Shown in pieces: positions 34,271 to 47,400 of a DNA stretch of 64,000 nucleotides. The stretch lies in contig NC_088318.1 of assembly GCF_910592395.1 (NCBI RefSeq), positions 3,596,001 through 3,660,000 of the forward strand, read 5' to 3'. Numbering within the stretch: the first letter of the stretch is position 1; each line of letters begins with the position of its first letter. The DNA comes from Lineus longissimus (Eukaryota > Nemertea > Pilidiophora > Heteronemertea > Lineidae). Under the pieces are notes generated by a model, which saw nothing but the letters and a program-made list of their open reading frames with translations, was not told where the DNA came from and searched no databases. Both the position numbers and the translations under genes were made by a program.

Positions 34271-37200
34271 TTAAACTGTCGTCTGCTCGAAGTTGTCTGT
34301 TGATTTATTTGTTGCCTTTTTGTTTTTCTTTTGTCGTTTCTTCTCTTGCATTTTCTTACTAATTTGGTTGTACAGAAATACGTCGATAATTTCAAAGATG
34401 CTTATGACACTGCCTCCTACGAACAGACCCATTGAGCCGCCAATGTCACCTGTGGAAAGAGAGAAGAAACAGATAAATGGCTTGATGTGGATGTATAGGA
34501 GGTGATACATATTTAAAAGTAAGCTTTATCTTTGTACTGCACTTTTCCAGTGACATCTCTTGCTCACAGCGCTTAGTCATTTCCAGAGTCTTTCGGGCGA
34601 TGTTAAGCAGCTGGGCCCAGTTGCTTAATCGGCGTTAGATACACAGTTGCATCTACTTACTCAACAGGGCAAATATGGTGTACGCCTCTTGCTGCTGAAT
34701 CAATTCGTAGTTCATTTCTTGAAAGTAAATCACCAATGAAAGGAAGTTATCTCTGGAAATGGGAAAAAGCAGATTGGTAAGGAAACTTACAAATTGAAGC
34801 CGGGTCATCAAACCATATATATACGTAAATCCACGGCAGAAGAAAGATGGTTTACCGCCCTTGCGAATGAAGTAGAGGACGAACGGATGACTACATGTAC
34901 TCGACCGGCAATTCCGAAAAGGTTTTGACCGCCAAGTCTGGAGAAATAGCGTATCTCTGCCGTTTCAAGGGACTATTTTAGGCACAGAATAGTTGTCATC
35001 TATCGAAGTTGGCTTGTCTGTGTGGAAGTTTTCGTTAAATAACTTACTTGTAAAATTTGGTGTCTACTTCATTCGACTGAATGTAAGCTTTCATATCCGT
35101 GAATACCTCGCCGTACGCATCGTAGAATGGTGCATGGACGTCCAGGACGGTCTGCTCAAAGTTCAACCAGATATCGTGACTTGTTAAAACTTGAGATATC
35201 ATCTTGTAGGTGGTGGAGTTCATGAAGCTTTCCTTGTCCGCCAAGCCGGGCATATACCTGCGGAGATGAGCGTTCACCTTTATAGTGTAGTGGCTACAAA
35301 AGGGAGGGTGTATTCGTGTTAGGGTGCGTCATAGGTTATGACGTTTGATACATCGGACTGGTGAGTATTTTAACATTTTGTACAAAAGGAGAAGTGTTAG
35401 TGTATGTGGCTGTGTGTATGTTAGCAACTGATGATATGCGTATACCCACTTATATATCAGTGTTTTTGAGCCCGATCTTCAGAGTTGGCAAGAAGAAGAA
35501 GAAGTATCGCTCTTTTAAAGTAATTGTTTGGCAATTACAGGAAAAGACAATCATCATAAGGGATGATGCACCGCTTAAATTGGTGAAGACCAGTAGATGC
35601 TTTTGCTGAAAACCTCACGTACATCTACACGAGGCATTTCTGTATAAAACTGAAGTAGAAGCATTTACTACGTCTTTATTCGTCCCACCAAGTATGATAA
35701 GGTTCCCGTTGGCGTGCTTATCATAATAACTAGTACAAGAAGTCCTCCCTTGGTGGGGCAATTGCTCGACCTAATCTGCTCAATAAGCCAATACCTCACA
35801 AAAAACTACCTACTGTTTGAGGAACTCTATAATATCCTCGTCTTTCATGACCACCTCCTCCAGAAACCTCTCACGAAATTGCTCATAAATCCAAGTCCAC
35901 AGTCCATTCACACTGACTGCAACTGTCAGAACCTCTTTCAGGAAATCATAAAGATTCTGCATCGTCTCTTTGACCTTGGGGCGAATGACGTGTTCGGCCA
36001 AGGTCATTTTCCCGCAGATGGAGCTCTTGTTATGCATGTATCTTTGCACTACGCGCAGCACGTCGTTAACAACCGGCCAAGAGTTCGTGACAGTTTCATT
36101 CCATTGGGTACCCAAAGTGTCTAGATGATGATTAATCTTAGTAAATCCGTCTTTGACCTTTTGGTAAATATCGTCAATTTCTTGTAGGTACTTCTCGCCT
36201 TGTTTCACCGGGGCGATGAAAATATCGTTGAGCATAGTGCTGCGATTGGCGTTATAATGCGAAATCAGTACAGTGTAATTCTCCCTGTTTTCGATAATGG
36301 CCGACTTGTTAACTGTACCTGTGTGATAGGAAAGCTGCGCGATATGCTTCATTTTTGCATAAAATTCTTTTAGGTCGTTAAAAACGCCCTGCCTGTTCAC
36401 CAACTCGAGTCCAGAGACCCCGTACGTCACTGCATGTTTCAACCGATGTTTCGGTACAATCAATTCATGAGCCATCTCATCAAAATCCTTAAGCAGATAA
36501 GGCGGAGATACTTTTACTTCCCCAGTTCTGTAACTCTCGATACACTTCTTCAAAGCATCGTAGCCGTAGTCTATGAGCTCGTTTTTCGCATTCAAGGTCG
36601 TTTCTATCGAATCCAAGATGACCTTCCGGCGAATGTCTGCATCAGGTTGACTTTCAAGCCATATCATTCTTTCCAACCGCTCTAAGTACTTCGTCAAAAA
36701 ATTTAAATACCCCGCCGAAACTTCCTTGAAATACATTTCATCGCTATATTCGATAAAACGATAAAAGTTCTTCCTCACGACGAATAACTGGAATTCATAA
36801 ATAGATATGATACCTCGGTAGGCGCTCTTTATCCCCGCTTCAACGAATTCGGTAAATTCCTTCTGGCGCTTGCGCAGATCGGGTAAAATCAAGAAAATGA
36901 GGGTGTGCAACCTGCGCGTGCCTTCGATGAATTTGCTGAGAAGTTCATCATCTTTCTGTTTCATATCCTCCTCCGTCGCTCTCAACGTGTCGTGCGCAGC
37001 TATCAACTTCTTCGAGAGCTTCTTCCTGGTTTCGACGTCGAGGAGTTTGTCCACGTCGAAGTCTGATGCTTTGAGGTAGGAGAAGCTCGGCGCGTAGACG
37101 ACGTTCTCGCACGGCGGTTTGCAGTCGCACAAAGACTCTTGGACTTTGTCAAATCCAACTGTAACAGACAGGGAAATCTCGATTAAGTAACTATGGTCTT

Positions 37201-40200
37201 GTCGGTAGAGCAAGAGATATCACGCCAATCGACACAACTAACTGATAAATACACGACAATGTATGTCAGCTTACTGTTAACAGCGCGAGATCACCTTCCA
37301 AGATAGCCGTAGGCCGACAGACCAACAAGTAGTAATTACAATTATACATCATCAAAACTCAGTGGCGAGTCCGCCACCTTTTCCTTACAAGTCCCCTTTC
37401 GCTTATTCAGCTGATGAGTTAAGTCTGCCGGTGCTACGAAGTATATATCACAAGCCAGGATCTGCCGCAACTGCATGGCTCTCTTTCTCTGAAGCCGGAG
37501 GGTAGGGCATGCACATTTCTTGTACGCAGTGCATGGTTTACCTACGTTGTATTGTCCTCATCTTTTCTGCAACTTTGTACATTGTACATACGGGAGCATT
37601 GCCTGGAACAGAATGAACTATAAAAAGCACCGAGTATTGTACATGTACTAGCCAGCCTCTTTGTTCAGTTGTAACCAAGATGTTTTGGTCGACTCAGTTT
37701 ACTGGCAAAGTCTGAAAATAAAACTATGAGGCTAAATAAAATGAATTCTGATTGGGGAGATTTTTAACACAGCCACGAAGAAACATCAATGGCGGCTTCC
37801 GACCGGACAAAATATTTGGTACCTACCTCGCATGTATGGCAATTTGCAGCCTGCATGTTCTGTGAAATATTTGGTAAAACACTCCACATGGCATGCTCTC
37901 TCGGTGTACTTGGGATAATAGTCAAGCTTGAGATTGGTACCACTGCAGTTACCGAATGGTTCAGCAAGCCTTCTCATCTGCAAGATGGATATAATATCAT
38001 CTCTGTGACTGTAGACAAATTGACCGGAAGGTGGGCCCCTAACTCTGTTTTCGATCGATTCATTTTAGATATTTCCGAAAGTAGACTCTGCAGTCTAATC
38101 GTATCGGTAGATCGTCCAATCAAAAAAAGTTCTGAACTCCGCAACTCTTGCATGCGCATGTTTAGAAAGTTTTACATTCAAAGTTAGTGCCCAATGGTTC
38201 CATTGAGCACCTCTTCTCTTCCGCTGGTTCTAAAACCCACTTTTCTAAGAGTGCATTGCTTTCGGACTCAGCTTACCACTCTTACGCTTGTCCCAGCGAA
38301 GGTATGCGACCCAGCAGCCAGGCCCTGCCCGTGTCCGAGAAAGACTGGCACGTCATTTTCATCATAGAGAAGAATCTTCATCCCGGCGGCGAAGTGGGGC
38401 CCTATCATGTTCTCATACTGCTCTATGTTGAGGACAAGATGGAGGGCTGATTCTGTGCCTGGAATGAAAGAAGAATTGACTCCCTCTTCTCCACTCTTCC
38501 AGAACAAGCACACTGCCACATGTAACTTAAAAACCTGGTCGTAAGATAGAGCAACTATGAGTGTCAAGTCGTGTTGTCCAATCAGAAGTACTGGACTCTG
38601 CGTGTATGTAGGCTGATCGAAATGAGACCCAATCACAAAGGCGTATTTTAGCTACTCTGGGCCAATCACAAGGCGACATTGCTGTATCACTGCAGTGTAG
38701 TTTCTCGAAATGAGAAAATCATAGGGTGTTTATTTCGAGGAGACTAATTGTCAATGATACTTTCAGAAAAAGCTGAATATCGTTGGTCGCCTGTGCCAGA
38801 CTTACCCGATTCTGATAAGACGAGTGGACTGTCATTTGAGTTGACATTGAAAGCGAAACATACTCCGTGGTCGGTCACGATCTGAGTGAAGTTATTCGCA
38901 CTACAGCTATCACCCTTCCACGAACACCTGAAAGCATAACAAACTTAATATTTTCGTGGAGAATAAACCAACCTCACAGGCGGTTGAAGGTGCGAGAATC
39001 ATAGCAATTGATCAGTTCCCCAATCAACTGGTATATATCACCTACAAAACAATACGCAAATTCCTCTTTTATGTTGAGGTTTTATAATGTGATTTTCTGT
39101 AGGTTGCGTGGAGGCTGATCGAGAGTTATGTGATTCGTTGTTTCTGGTCTCTCAACACGCCTGTGACCACACGTTGCCGTGATTTGAAATGTGTGGACAA
39201 AAATATCCTTGGACATCATTGGAGACTGTATTCTTACTTGACAATCATGTCTTCCTTGCGGTGTGAAGTGTCCACCATGAGCTGGTCCATCCGCAGTGTC
39301 TGATAGCCATGTTTGGTCAGGATGTCCAGCCTCGCTGGGTCACCTTCTTCCAATCCGTAGAACTCGTCCAACATCGGCTTGTAATCCAGCTCATTTGCAA
39401 CTGTTATCCTAAAAGAATTAGATGCTTATTTTAGCGGATGGATTTTCATCCTGCACAATGTTGCCTCGGCCATTGACCAGAAGAAGTTGGGCAATCTTTT
39501 GGGCTCCAATGCGACATGGAGCCCATGACCGTGGAACACATCCCGAGGAAGCCAGAGTCCCGTTATCTGGTTATAAGCAACATATGGCCTGAAGGAACCT
39601 GCCTGCATATCAATGAAGACAATGAACAGCTCGGAAGAACAACTTAATTTATCAGCTAATCGGGAGTGACTGTCTGGCGAACACACAAAATATTAAGTTA
39701 CATTGCAAGTAAGATGTAATTCCGGGGTAGGCCGATATGGAATCTGACATTCTTCTTCAGCGTTTGAAATTATGCTGATGACTGCTCTGCCTGTTCCGTA
39801 TTTGTTTTAAATTTTGTTTTTGGCTTCGTGAATACCATGAAGCGGGCTGTCTTTACCAGTTGCTCATTGTAACCCTGAGGCACCTATTCCATAGAGCTAT
39901 ACCCTATACTATACTATACGCGAACAATAGTTTCATGGTCATGTATTCTTTGTGAAGCCATTGTACACTATAGGCACCTATTCCAATGAGGTATACGGTA
40001 TACTACACTATACGCGAACAATGGCTTCATACCTCTATACTATACTATACGCGAACAATAGTTTCATGGTCATGTATTCTTTGTGAAGCCATTGTACACT
40101 ATAGGCACCTATTCCATAGAGGTATACGGTATACTACACTATACGCGAACAATGGCTTCATACCTCTATGGAATAGGTGCCTAAGGCTTGCATGCAGGCA

Positions 40201-41584
40201 ATGATCTCTCCACCTGGTCTGGTAGCCTCTCGCTCGGCCGAGAAGAGTTGGCGCTCACGCCTGCATTCAAGATATCGCATGCGGTTTGGTCAGCAATCTG
40301 GCAGTGACAGTAGAGGACTGACTGCAATATCCTCTGCATTTGGGATATCTGGCTAACCTGAATGAATTCTGGTTGCATAGAATGACAGCCGGGAATCTAA
40401 GTGTCTTGTTGAAATTGACTTCCACCTTAACCGTTACTGGTGCGCCCATGAAGTATATGACTCGTTCAGCGACTTGATTCAGGAAGAAACCAGTTGCGAC
40501 AAGGAACAACAAGAACCAAAGGAACCTGCAGGATAAGAAGAAGATTGCATGGTTGATGATAATGGTTGTGATGATCCCAACCGGAGATTGAACACTTGCC
40601 TCAGTTTGATGTCCAGATTCTACAGCCAAACAAGTGTGTCCCAAAAAGAAATCGCAATGTTTATGCTGGTTTATGGTGCTCCACCATCGCACGTGTTTGA
40701 GCCTAATATGTTCGATCCCAGCCGTGGCAATGGAAAATCAAGCAGAGGAGATGATATGGAGAAAAGGAGAGGCACAAAACCCTATTTGATCCATAGTAAA
40801 ACACAATATCTGGCTGCGTGTGACTTATGGACCGACTTTTACTGATCATTCAGACATTTTTCCGACCTCGTCTTTTTCTAAACACTTGAACCCTTTGCAG
40901 TTTTGACCAACATCAAAAGAATAACATCTTTGGCTACAGCATTGTAGGTGGGTTAAATAAATTACTGCTGGAGACAATACGGCTGCTTCGTGTAGTTGGG
41001 GTAACATATAAAGACAATTATTCAATCGAACGCGTCAGTATTTCTCGGCATTTTGACTAATGTTCTCAGCATGGCGGCCCATACTTTTTCGGAAATAAAT
41101 GAGAAAAATATGATGAATTTTCTCATTGGATGTGAGACGGTTTAGTGCTTTAATAATGCTCTCTATTTTATGTGATGGTCATGCATTTACGTGCAAATAC
41201 CATTTGTCAGATTTTTTTCTGATAGTGTGGAAAATGTTGTTGCGGCTCCATTTATCATCATATTTTGGCTATGCGCCATTGGACACTATAGTGTTTGATG
41301 AAGTACACTACAAAGTTGGTGCAGCTTTTCAGGCCAAGGCCACTGAATCTTTCGTGAAATAATATGTTGGCAACCTTGGCGACTTTTCTACAACGCCAAC
41401 TACGATAACGACGATGTCCAGCCAAAAGGAATAAAAATAAAAACACTTGCCTTCTAAAATTGGAATTTGAAGCCTTGTCCCAAATGTAATGTATTCCGTG
41501 AAATGTCGTATTCTGCGAGAAATCATAGAAGATATCCGACCAAGACCTAAGGGGTTTTTCCATATTGTCCACGCTGTCCGACAT
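34271..41584 (-). CDS. DEG/ENaC (ASIC-like) ion channel with a very large extracellular insertion
   Basis: Minus-strand exons: 41584-41451, 40525-40358, 39408-39238, 38927-38806, 38458-38286, 37977-37827, a tentative 37541-37452, 37158-35814, 35293-35048, 34752-34661, 34449-34271. All phases agree; the product is 956 residues (926 without the tentative exon). Cues for an amiloride-sensitive-type cation channel are the N-terminal His-Gly gating motif (FHGIHYIWD), TM1 (FLWFLLFLVATGFFL), the NFNKTLRFPAVILCN strand, KCSWKGDSC, the Cys-rich palm/thumb (ERACHVECFTKYFTEHAGC, LCDCKPPCEN), and pre-TM2/TM2 (SDIGGSMGLFVGGSVISIFE) with a GGS selectivity filter. The tentative exon (KPCTAYKKCACPTL) supplies two Cys that family members have. 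Between LCDCKPPCEN and the strand before TM2 lie about 500 extra residues where ASICs have about 35. The insert is helical, Lys/Glu-rich and has several N-glycosylation sequons. Intron 1 (40526-41450) is GC-AG. Confidence 0.93.
35814..37158 (-). other. 1.3-kb exon encoding most of the DEG/ENaC extracellular insertion
   Basis: Apart from its first 18 codons (VGFDKVQESLCDCKPPCEN, the last conserved Cys cluster), this exon encodes a roughly 430-residue segment without similarity to DEG/ENaC folds I know. It contains long amphipathic stretches (ETRKKLSKKLIAAHD, YLNFLTKYLERLERM, GEKYLQEIDDIYQKVKDGF), few Cys, and sequons NKS, NYT, NRS and NET, as expected for an extracellular helical domain. The following exon (35293-35048) extends it by 82 residues and has another sequon (NST). 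Confidence 0.85.
39878..40182 (-). mobile_element. MITE with perfect 19-bp terminal inverted repeats and internal tandem duplication
   Basis: The element starts AGGCACCTATTCCATAGAG and ends with the exact reverse complement. Inside, a 131-bp unit (ACTATACGCGAACAATAGTT ... GTGAAGCCATTGTACACTAT) is present twice, at about 39914 and 40045. The second unit repeats the terminal word, so the element looks like a dimer sharing inner ends. It sits in intron 2 of the DEG/ENaC gene. No ORF is present, and no clear target duplication can be read (CCCTG left, AAGGC right). Strand is arbitrary. Confidence 0.8.
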
Positions 41585-44462
41585 GGTATGGGACTTTTAT
41601 CCGGTCGCTGTTCGATTAAGTCAGGTCATAGTCATAGAATGGGATTGCTATCCGGTCGTGGTTCGATTGAGATATTGGTGTACTGATGAAGCGTATCTTT
41701 CATAGTCCCGTGATACGGCTGCTCTCTGTCTTGTGCACTATTTCTCGCCTTATTCGTCCACACCATCGGGCATTGCAGTCAATGGTTGTGGGGTTTTTCT
41801 CCAATGGCTGACAATGAGCAGATATGAACTTATTGGCCTTGAGAAATATCAGTCCATCTCCAAGTCGGAATATATTTATGATATCAACTGTTTCATCCGA
41901 CTTTGAATTTGCAAAACATCTCTTTCCTCCAACACACTCTTCAATAGAACGATATCGTACAGAAAATGGGAGAAATTAAGCTAACCAGTGATAATGACAA
42001 TGCGATCTGTATAGTTAATTGTTAGCGGTTACAGAATGAATGATGGTGGAGGCTATGTAAACATTTATAACTCTTCCTATATAATATGATTGCTGCTCTA
42101 ATTGTCCATATGTCGAACTTGGCAGACTGGAGGAAGAGCGTTTATTTATCACAGTTGGAAATGATCGCCGGATCATTAGGCATATCATGATGAATGTGCA
42201 CGCAATGAGCGTTATTCGCCGACGACGACGCGTCGAGTTTCATTATCGTCACCACACGGACCTCAAGTACTTGCCAAAGATATCGTGCATGCCTCTGTGG
42301 ACACTTCGTTGCGAAGCGCTCTGGTACAGGCCCTGGACAGTGATCGATCGCTACGCCGATTCTGGTATCTTCTCACACCTGTGATAAACTCCACGAATCG
42401 TGGAGTAGGGGATCCAAACTGGCGTCCTGTGGTTGCAGTCACGTTACGCCGCAGCGCAGGAGTCCTGATGGCATTGGTTGCTCAATGAAAGACCCTATCA
42501 CGACGAGGTGTTGTTATTCTGTGTTTGCTAGTGTAGACCAGGCTTATAGCGTCTCATGTCGATCAGGTGGAGGAGGTAGGCTAGTACGCAGCGGCATTAG
42601 GAGAAGGGCGTACGCGATCATATCTTGGCAGGGGATCACAGTTATAGCCAAACACCGCAGAGATCGCTGATGCGGTAGTTATGTAATTCAAAGAAAGACA
42701 GACCGTTTAAATATAAACGCTTTATTCAAATCAACGATTAACAGCTTCGGTTCTACAGTAGCGAAATATAATTTACACAGAAAAATACAACATTTCTAAC
42801 TTTTTCTTTTCCCGCACTTCGATTATCAGATTACAAAAATGATTTAAAGAACTCCACCAATCAGGGACAGTTATGAATGGAATGCCACTTTACAACATAT
42901 CCATTTTGTAGCTGGGCGCGTAACAAAAGAAAACACAGTAGGGCGATGAAGCTTATCGAAAGACCAAAGAAAGGGTAGAGTAATAGATCATATTCATTAT
43001 GAAGCTTATCGAAAGACCAAAGGAAGGGTAGAGTAATAGATCATATTCATTATGAAGCTTATCGAAAGACCAAAGAAAGGGTAGAGTAATAGATCATATT
43101 CATTATGAAGCTTGGCTGAAACAAATGTAACTGGAGTGTGATGGACCATATCAATTTTAAAGCTTAGCGAGACACAAAAGAAACAGTTAAATTTGTATGT
43201 GACGATTTTGCAAAATCGTGGATCAGATTTTTCGAGGGCACTACGAGGAATTCTGATGAGAAACAAAAAAATGAGTACCTTATCATTTTGAACATGTAAC
43301 TTTCATGCCCTGTTCATTGAAGCATAACGCCAGTATGTCAATAGGAGAGCTTTTTATATGTTATTTTACAATATTTTGATAGTTCATCCTCGACATAGCG
43401 ACGGGCCAGGATTTCACGCAGCGAAATCGCTTCGATTATTTATAAATCACTCACGAGATGTCACTGAGAGATCGTATAAATGTCGACCAAGTCTTCAGCT
43501 TCCGCATAACGTTAAACAACCCTGCCACACCCATGTTCTCGTGAGAGCGATTAGTATAGCCATGTGACGGAAGGAACGGAGCTTAATATCATCAAACAAT
43601 CTCTGATCAAGCATAGAAGGAGGGGGATGGTCGGGGATACAAGCGACCATATGTAGGAAATAGAAGAATTGAGCCTTTGTCCTGAAATACGTTTAAATTA
43701 ACCGTTAACTGCCCTTGTGATTTTTGAAACACGACCTTCTTCGTAAATTCTGGTGACACTATGCATGAATATTCAGACATTGTCAGAACAACATGCGTTC
43801 GCCACGCTTGCAATATAGAATAAAATGAAGAGCAATCAAATCCTTATGAAAACTAATTGAAAGGAAATCCGATTCGAATTATGGTAAAGAATTACGAGGA
43901 ACAAAAGATTAATGAAAACCGAAATTAAAACAAAACAGAACTACTGAAACACTGAACAAAACTAAAGCAATTCAACGAGTTTCCTAAATTTCAATTCCGG
44001 GATGAGGGAGGGAGACACTGCACCATTGGCTCGCATAAAAGAGCCAACCCAAGGATAAGCAACCATGTCATTCGAACGGTACGTCGTATTAGCGCTTGAC
44101 CGTTCAAAATACCGGAAAAAAACAACAGCTAATAATTAATTTAAAATTACAAAATATATATAGATCCTTTTTCTGTACCGTGACATCAAGTGGATGCTGA
44201 GAGCCTCACGAAGTGCTCAATTGAAGTCGTTGAACCATTGGAGACAATGCACTAGTCGGCTGGATGAAAGTTAGACTATCACCAGCATAAACACTCTCAA
44301 AAATCTGCAAGCTGACCATTGGAAGGGATGCTCAAAAGCCAGCACACTCTCTGATATGTCGGAGAGAATTGGAGTGTCACTGTCATCGCGCATACATTGT
44401 AGTAATCTTCAATTAGAATTATTTCCAATTTATTCCAACCTCAAGAAAACCCATCCGCTGCA
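41585..44462. other. Intergenic region between the DEG/ENaC and CA8 genes
   Basis: It should hold the DEG/ENaC promoter (right of 41584) and the CA8 3' UTR (left of 44463), both minus strand. The only structured feature I see is the 53-bp tandem repeat at 42951-43109. A C/G-balanced stretch at about 42180-42670 has open frames in several registers, including an Arg-rich one, but no recognisable protein. Confidence 0.5.
42951..43109 (+). repeat. Tandem repeat, 53-bp unit x 3
   Basis: GCTTATCGAAAGACCAAAGR starts at 42951, 43004 and 43057 (period exactly 53), and each unit ends ATAGATCATATTCATTATGAA. Copies differ at one position (CAAAGAAAG vs CAAAGGAAG). A degraded relative (AAGCTTAGCGAGACACAAAAG) follows near 43160. 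Confidence 0.9.
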
Positions 44463-47400
44463 TCATTGAAACGAGGCGTGGATTACTCGATCATTCAGCC
44501 TCTGCGTCGGCCGGAAGTTGTCAACAAGTGCGCCATCTTCGCCGTAAACTGGTTGCTCTCCCTTATGGTGAGTCCGCAAACGACGAAATTCTTCAATCTG
44601 CAAAATGAATGTCAGAACAAGTGAGCAAGAACTACGTTAAATCTGAGGTCCTTTATTAAACTGAGAGCCCATATTTGTAATTTGCATGGTCGTTGCCTTT
44701 AGAAATTGTAAAATGCATACGATTTCGCGTTGAAGCGAAAGTGAAAGTGAAAGTAGTGCCACACATATCTGCTCTACTCAGGTTTCCACCGAATGCGATT
44801 TGACGCGATATCGTATGCATTGGTCAAGGGCACCTGCGATGACGACCACCGCCGTGAGGACGTTTTTGTCACATACGATCATGATCACAGGTCGCAGCGA
44901 CAAGTCGCTAGTTTGCGGGCCACTTATCGTAACCGCAATAATTCTTGCCACGATGACTTTCATACGTACCTGAGGGTGTGAAATAGTCAGGGGATAGCGG
45001 AATATAATCCACGTCACGTTCTCACTACACGGCGGTATGGTCAGAGAACCTCGGTACGTCCAGAAGTCACGTAACATCGGATCTGAAAGTGAAATCAGGG
45101 AAATGGTGATTTTAGTAATGGCTTTTAGTCTGCAGGGGCTTTTTTGCATGCAACGAACACTGTGTATTAGTACTGCCATTTTCCGATCTCCGTTGGAGCT
45201 TTGAGTGCGGTCCTGCTAAGTCCGCATCTCCCACTGGCACTTTCTAAAGAACCTCCGATTTTGAGCCCCTTAGAATAAGAAACATCCAAAATTTCAGTAA
45301 TCCTTTTTCGTCAGGAAGAGGTATTAGAAATGCTTCAAAGTGCAGCAAGAAGAGTATGAAGGGTTTCTCGATAGTTTTACAGTTCCAAAGGTGCTAACAG
45401 AATTGTAGAAAGTCAACGCAACACGTTTTGCAATCAGGTACAAAATGGGCAAGATGGTCCCAATTGGAACTGATCCATGTACCTCCAACTCCATATCCCC
45501 AATACGCATTTGGATATCTCGAAAAAATTTCTATCTCGACTTCTAAACCTTTAGACTTTCTGAAAATAACACTTTGATATTTGGTGATCCTTTTTCGTCA
45601 GGAAGAGGTGTTGGAAACGCTGCAAAGTACAGCAAGAAATGTGTGAGAGGATTCTATAAGGCATTACGCTTCATAAGATGCTTGCAGAATTATAACAGGT
45701 CTATTCAAAACTTTTTGCAATCTTGTACAAAACCGACAGGACGGTCCCAATTGGAACTGATCCATGTGCCTCCAACTCCACATGCCCAATACACATTTGG
45801 GTATCTCAAAAACTTTTGTAGCTGACTTCTAACACCTTAGATTTTCTGAAAATAACACTTCGATTTTTGGTGATCCTTTTACGTCAGGAAGAGGTGTTGG
45901 AAACGCTGCTAAGTGCAGCAAGAAATGTGTGAGAGGATTCAACATGGCATTACGCCTCCTAATCTGTTAGCAGAATTAAAGGAAGTCAATGCAACTCTCT
46001 TTGCAATCTGATACAAAACAGGGTAAGATGGTTGATCCCACAAATTCTCGGCTTATTTCCAAAAATCGAATACTAAGTAACATCTCCAGCGTAAAATTCA
46101 AATATACAGCAGCCACCAAAATAGGTTCAAATGCCATGGGCGTATGAGAAACCCTGCGTCGATCATCATGACGTTTGAAGTTTGTCGCAGTAATCGAATA
46201 CGCTAGCCTGGCGTTAAATTAGCCACCTGGGCGACGGACATTAAAGTCTTACCTGGGAGTAAGCAGTTGGGATTAAATGCCGTCGAGAGTGTCTTCTGAC
46301 GGCCCTGTAAAGAGCGGATTGATTTGATTTGAAAAGTGATTCTGGATCAAGGTAAGTATATAAGTAAAAGCAAGTAACAGTAGATCATAGTAGGCTGTTT
46401 ACTGAGAGAGGGTGAAGGTCACGTTAAGTAAGCAGACCAAAGAACCAGCTAAACCCTGGTTTCCTCAGAATGAAATCTTATCAATAGATATTGAGTATGC
46501 GTGGCGCTTTTCATTGCTTTAAAGGAGACCTTCGGTTGGTGAAGGAGACGCCACAACATGTCTGTTCTGCTTAGTGGGAAATTTACTTTCACAGCGCAGA
46601 AAGTAACCAAGGACCTCAAACTCGTACTGCATGCCGTCATTCACAGATATTACTGGATAACTGTAAAACCTTCCGCGCCAGCGAGCTCTGTTCACCCGGG
46701 TTGTTCAATATTGAAATAAGAGATGCAATTCTATGGGTATATTTAGTGCCACGGGCAGGAATGTTGAACATTTGACTGAGCCACACAAACACATTCGAGC
46801 AAATTGTGTTCGGGGGACTGATTTTGGTCTATATTTGGGTTATAAAAAAGATTCGATACAAAAATGATGGTTTGCTGAACAGATGTACAACCTTTTTGCG
46901 CTACGATCAGAACGGATTCACGGTGAATACTGACCTTGTGTTGAACGTCTTCAAAATTATCTGTCAGGAGCTTCAGACCAGAATGTTCTCGTCCCACCTG
47001 AAGAATGAATAATAGAAACTACAATAACCTTCATGTGACCCGAATTAAACCCACCCATCAATTCTTTTTCGACAGCCTTATAAGCTGTTTCCACTACATC
47101 GGTATATGTGATCAGTTTTTGCCGAGTCAACTTGCATCAAAATTATTCCAATGTCGGTGAAAGTCGGCTATAGAGTTGGAACAGACCTTTATCTAAAACT
47201 GATGAGCATTTTAAGGACCGGTCTTCGCTTCAAGCAAACATCTACAACAACCATCTACCATTCCCATTTCATCAACAGCAATTGCGACAAAGAACCCCTT
47301 CGTATACAAGAAACCACCTCGAAGCCAGATACTTAAATCACACAGAGTTAAGGTTAATAAACCGTTTACAACTCTTTGATGTCGGCTGTGTCAATAGAAA

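Noticed and set aside
42187-42670. Arg-rich open frames resembling a possible transposase remnant (IRRRRRVEFHYRHH)
   Set aside because: The run of Arg codons superficially recalls Harbinger-type N-termini, but no downstream catalytic motif or consistent frame follows, so no call is made.
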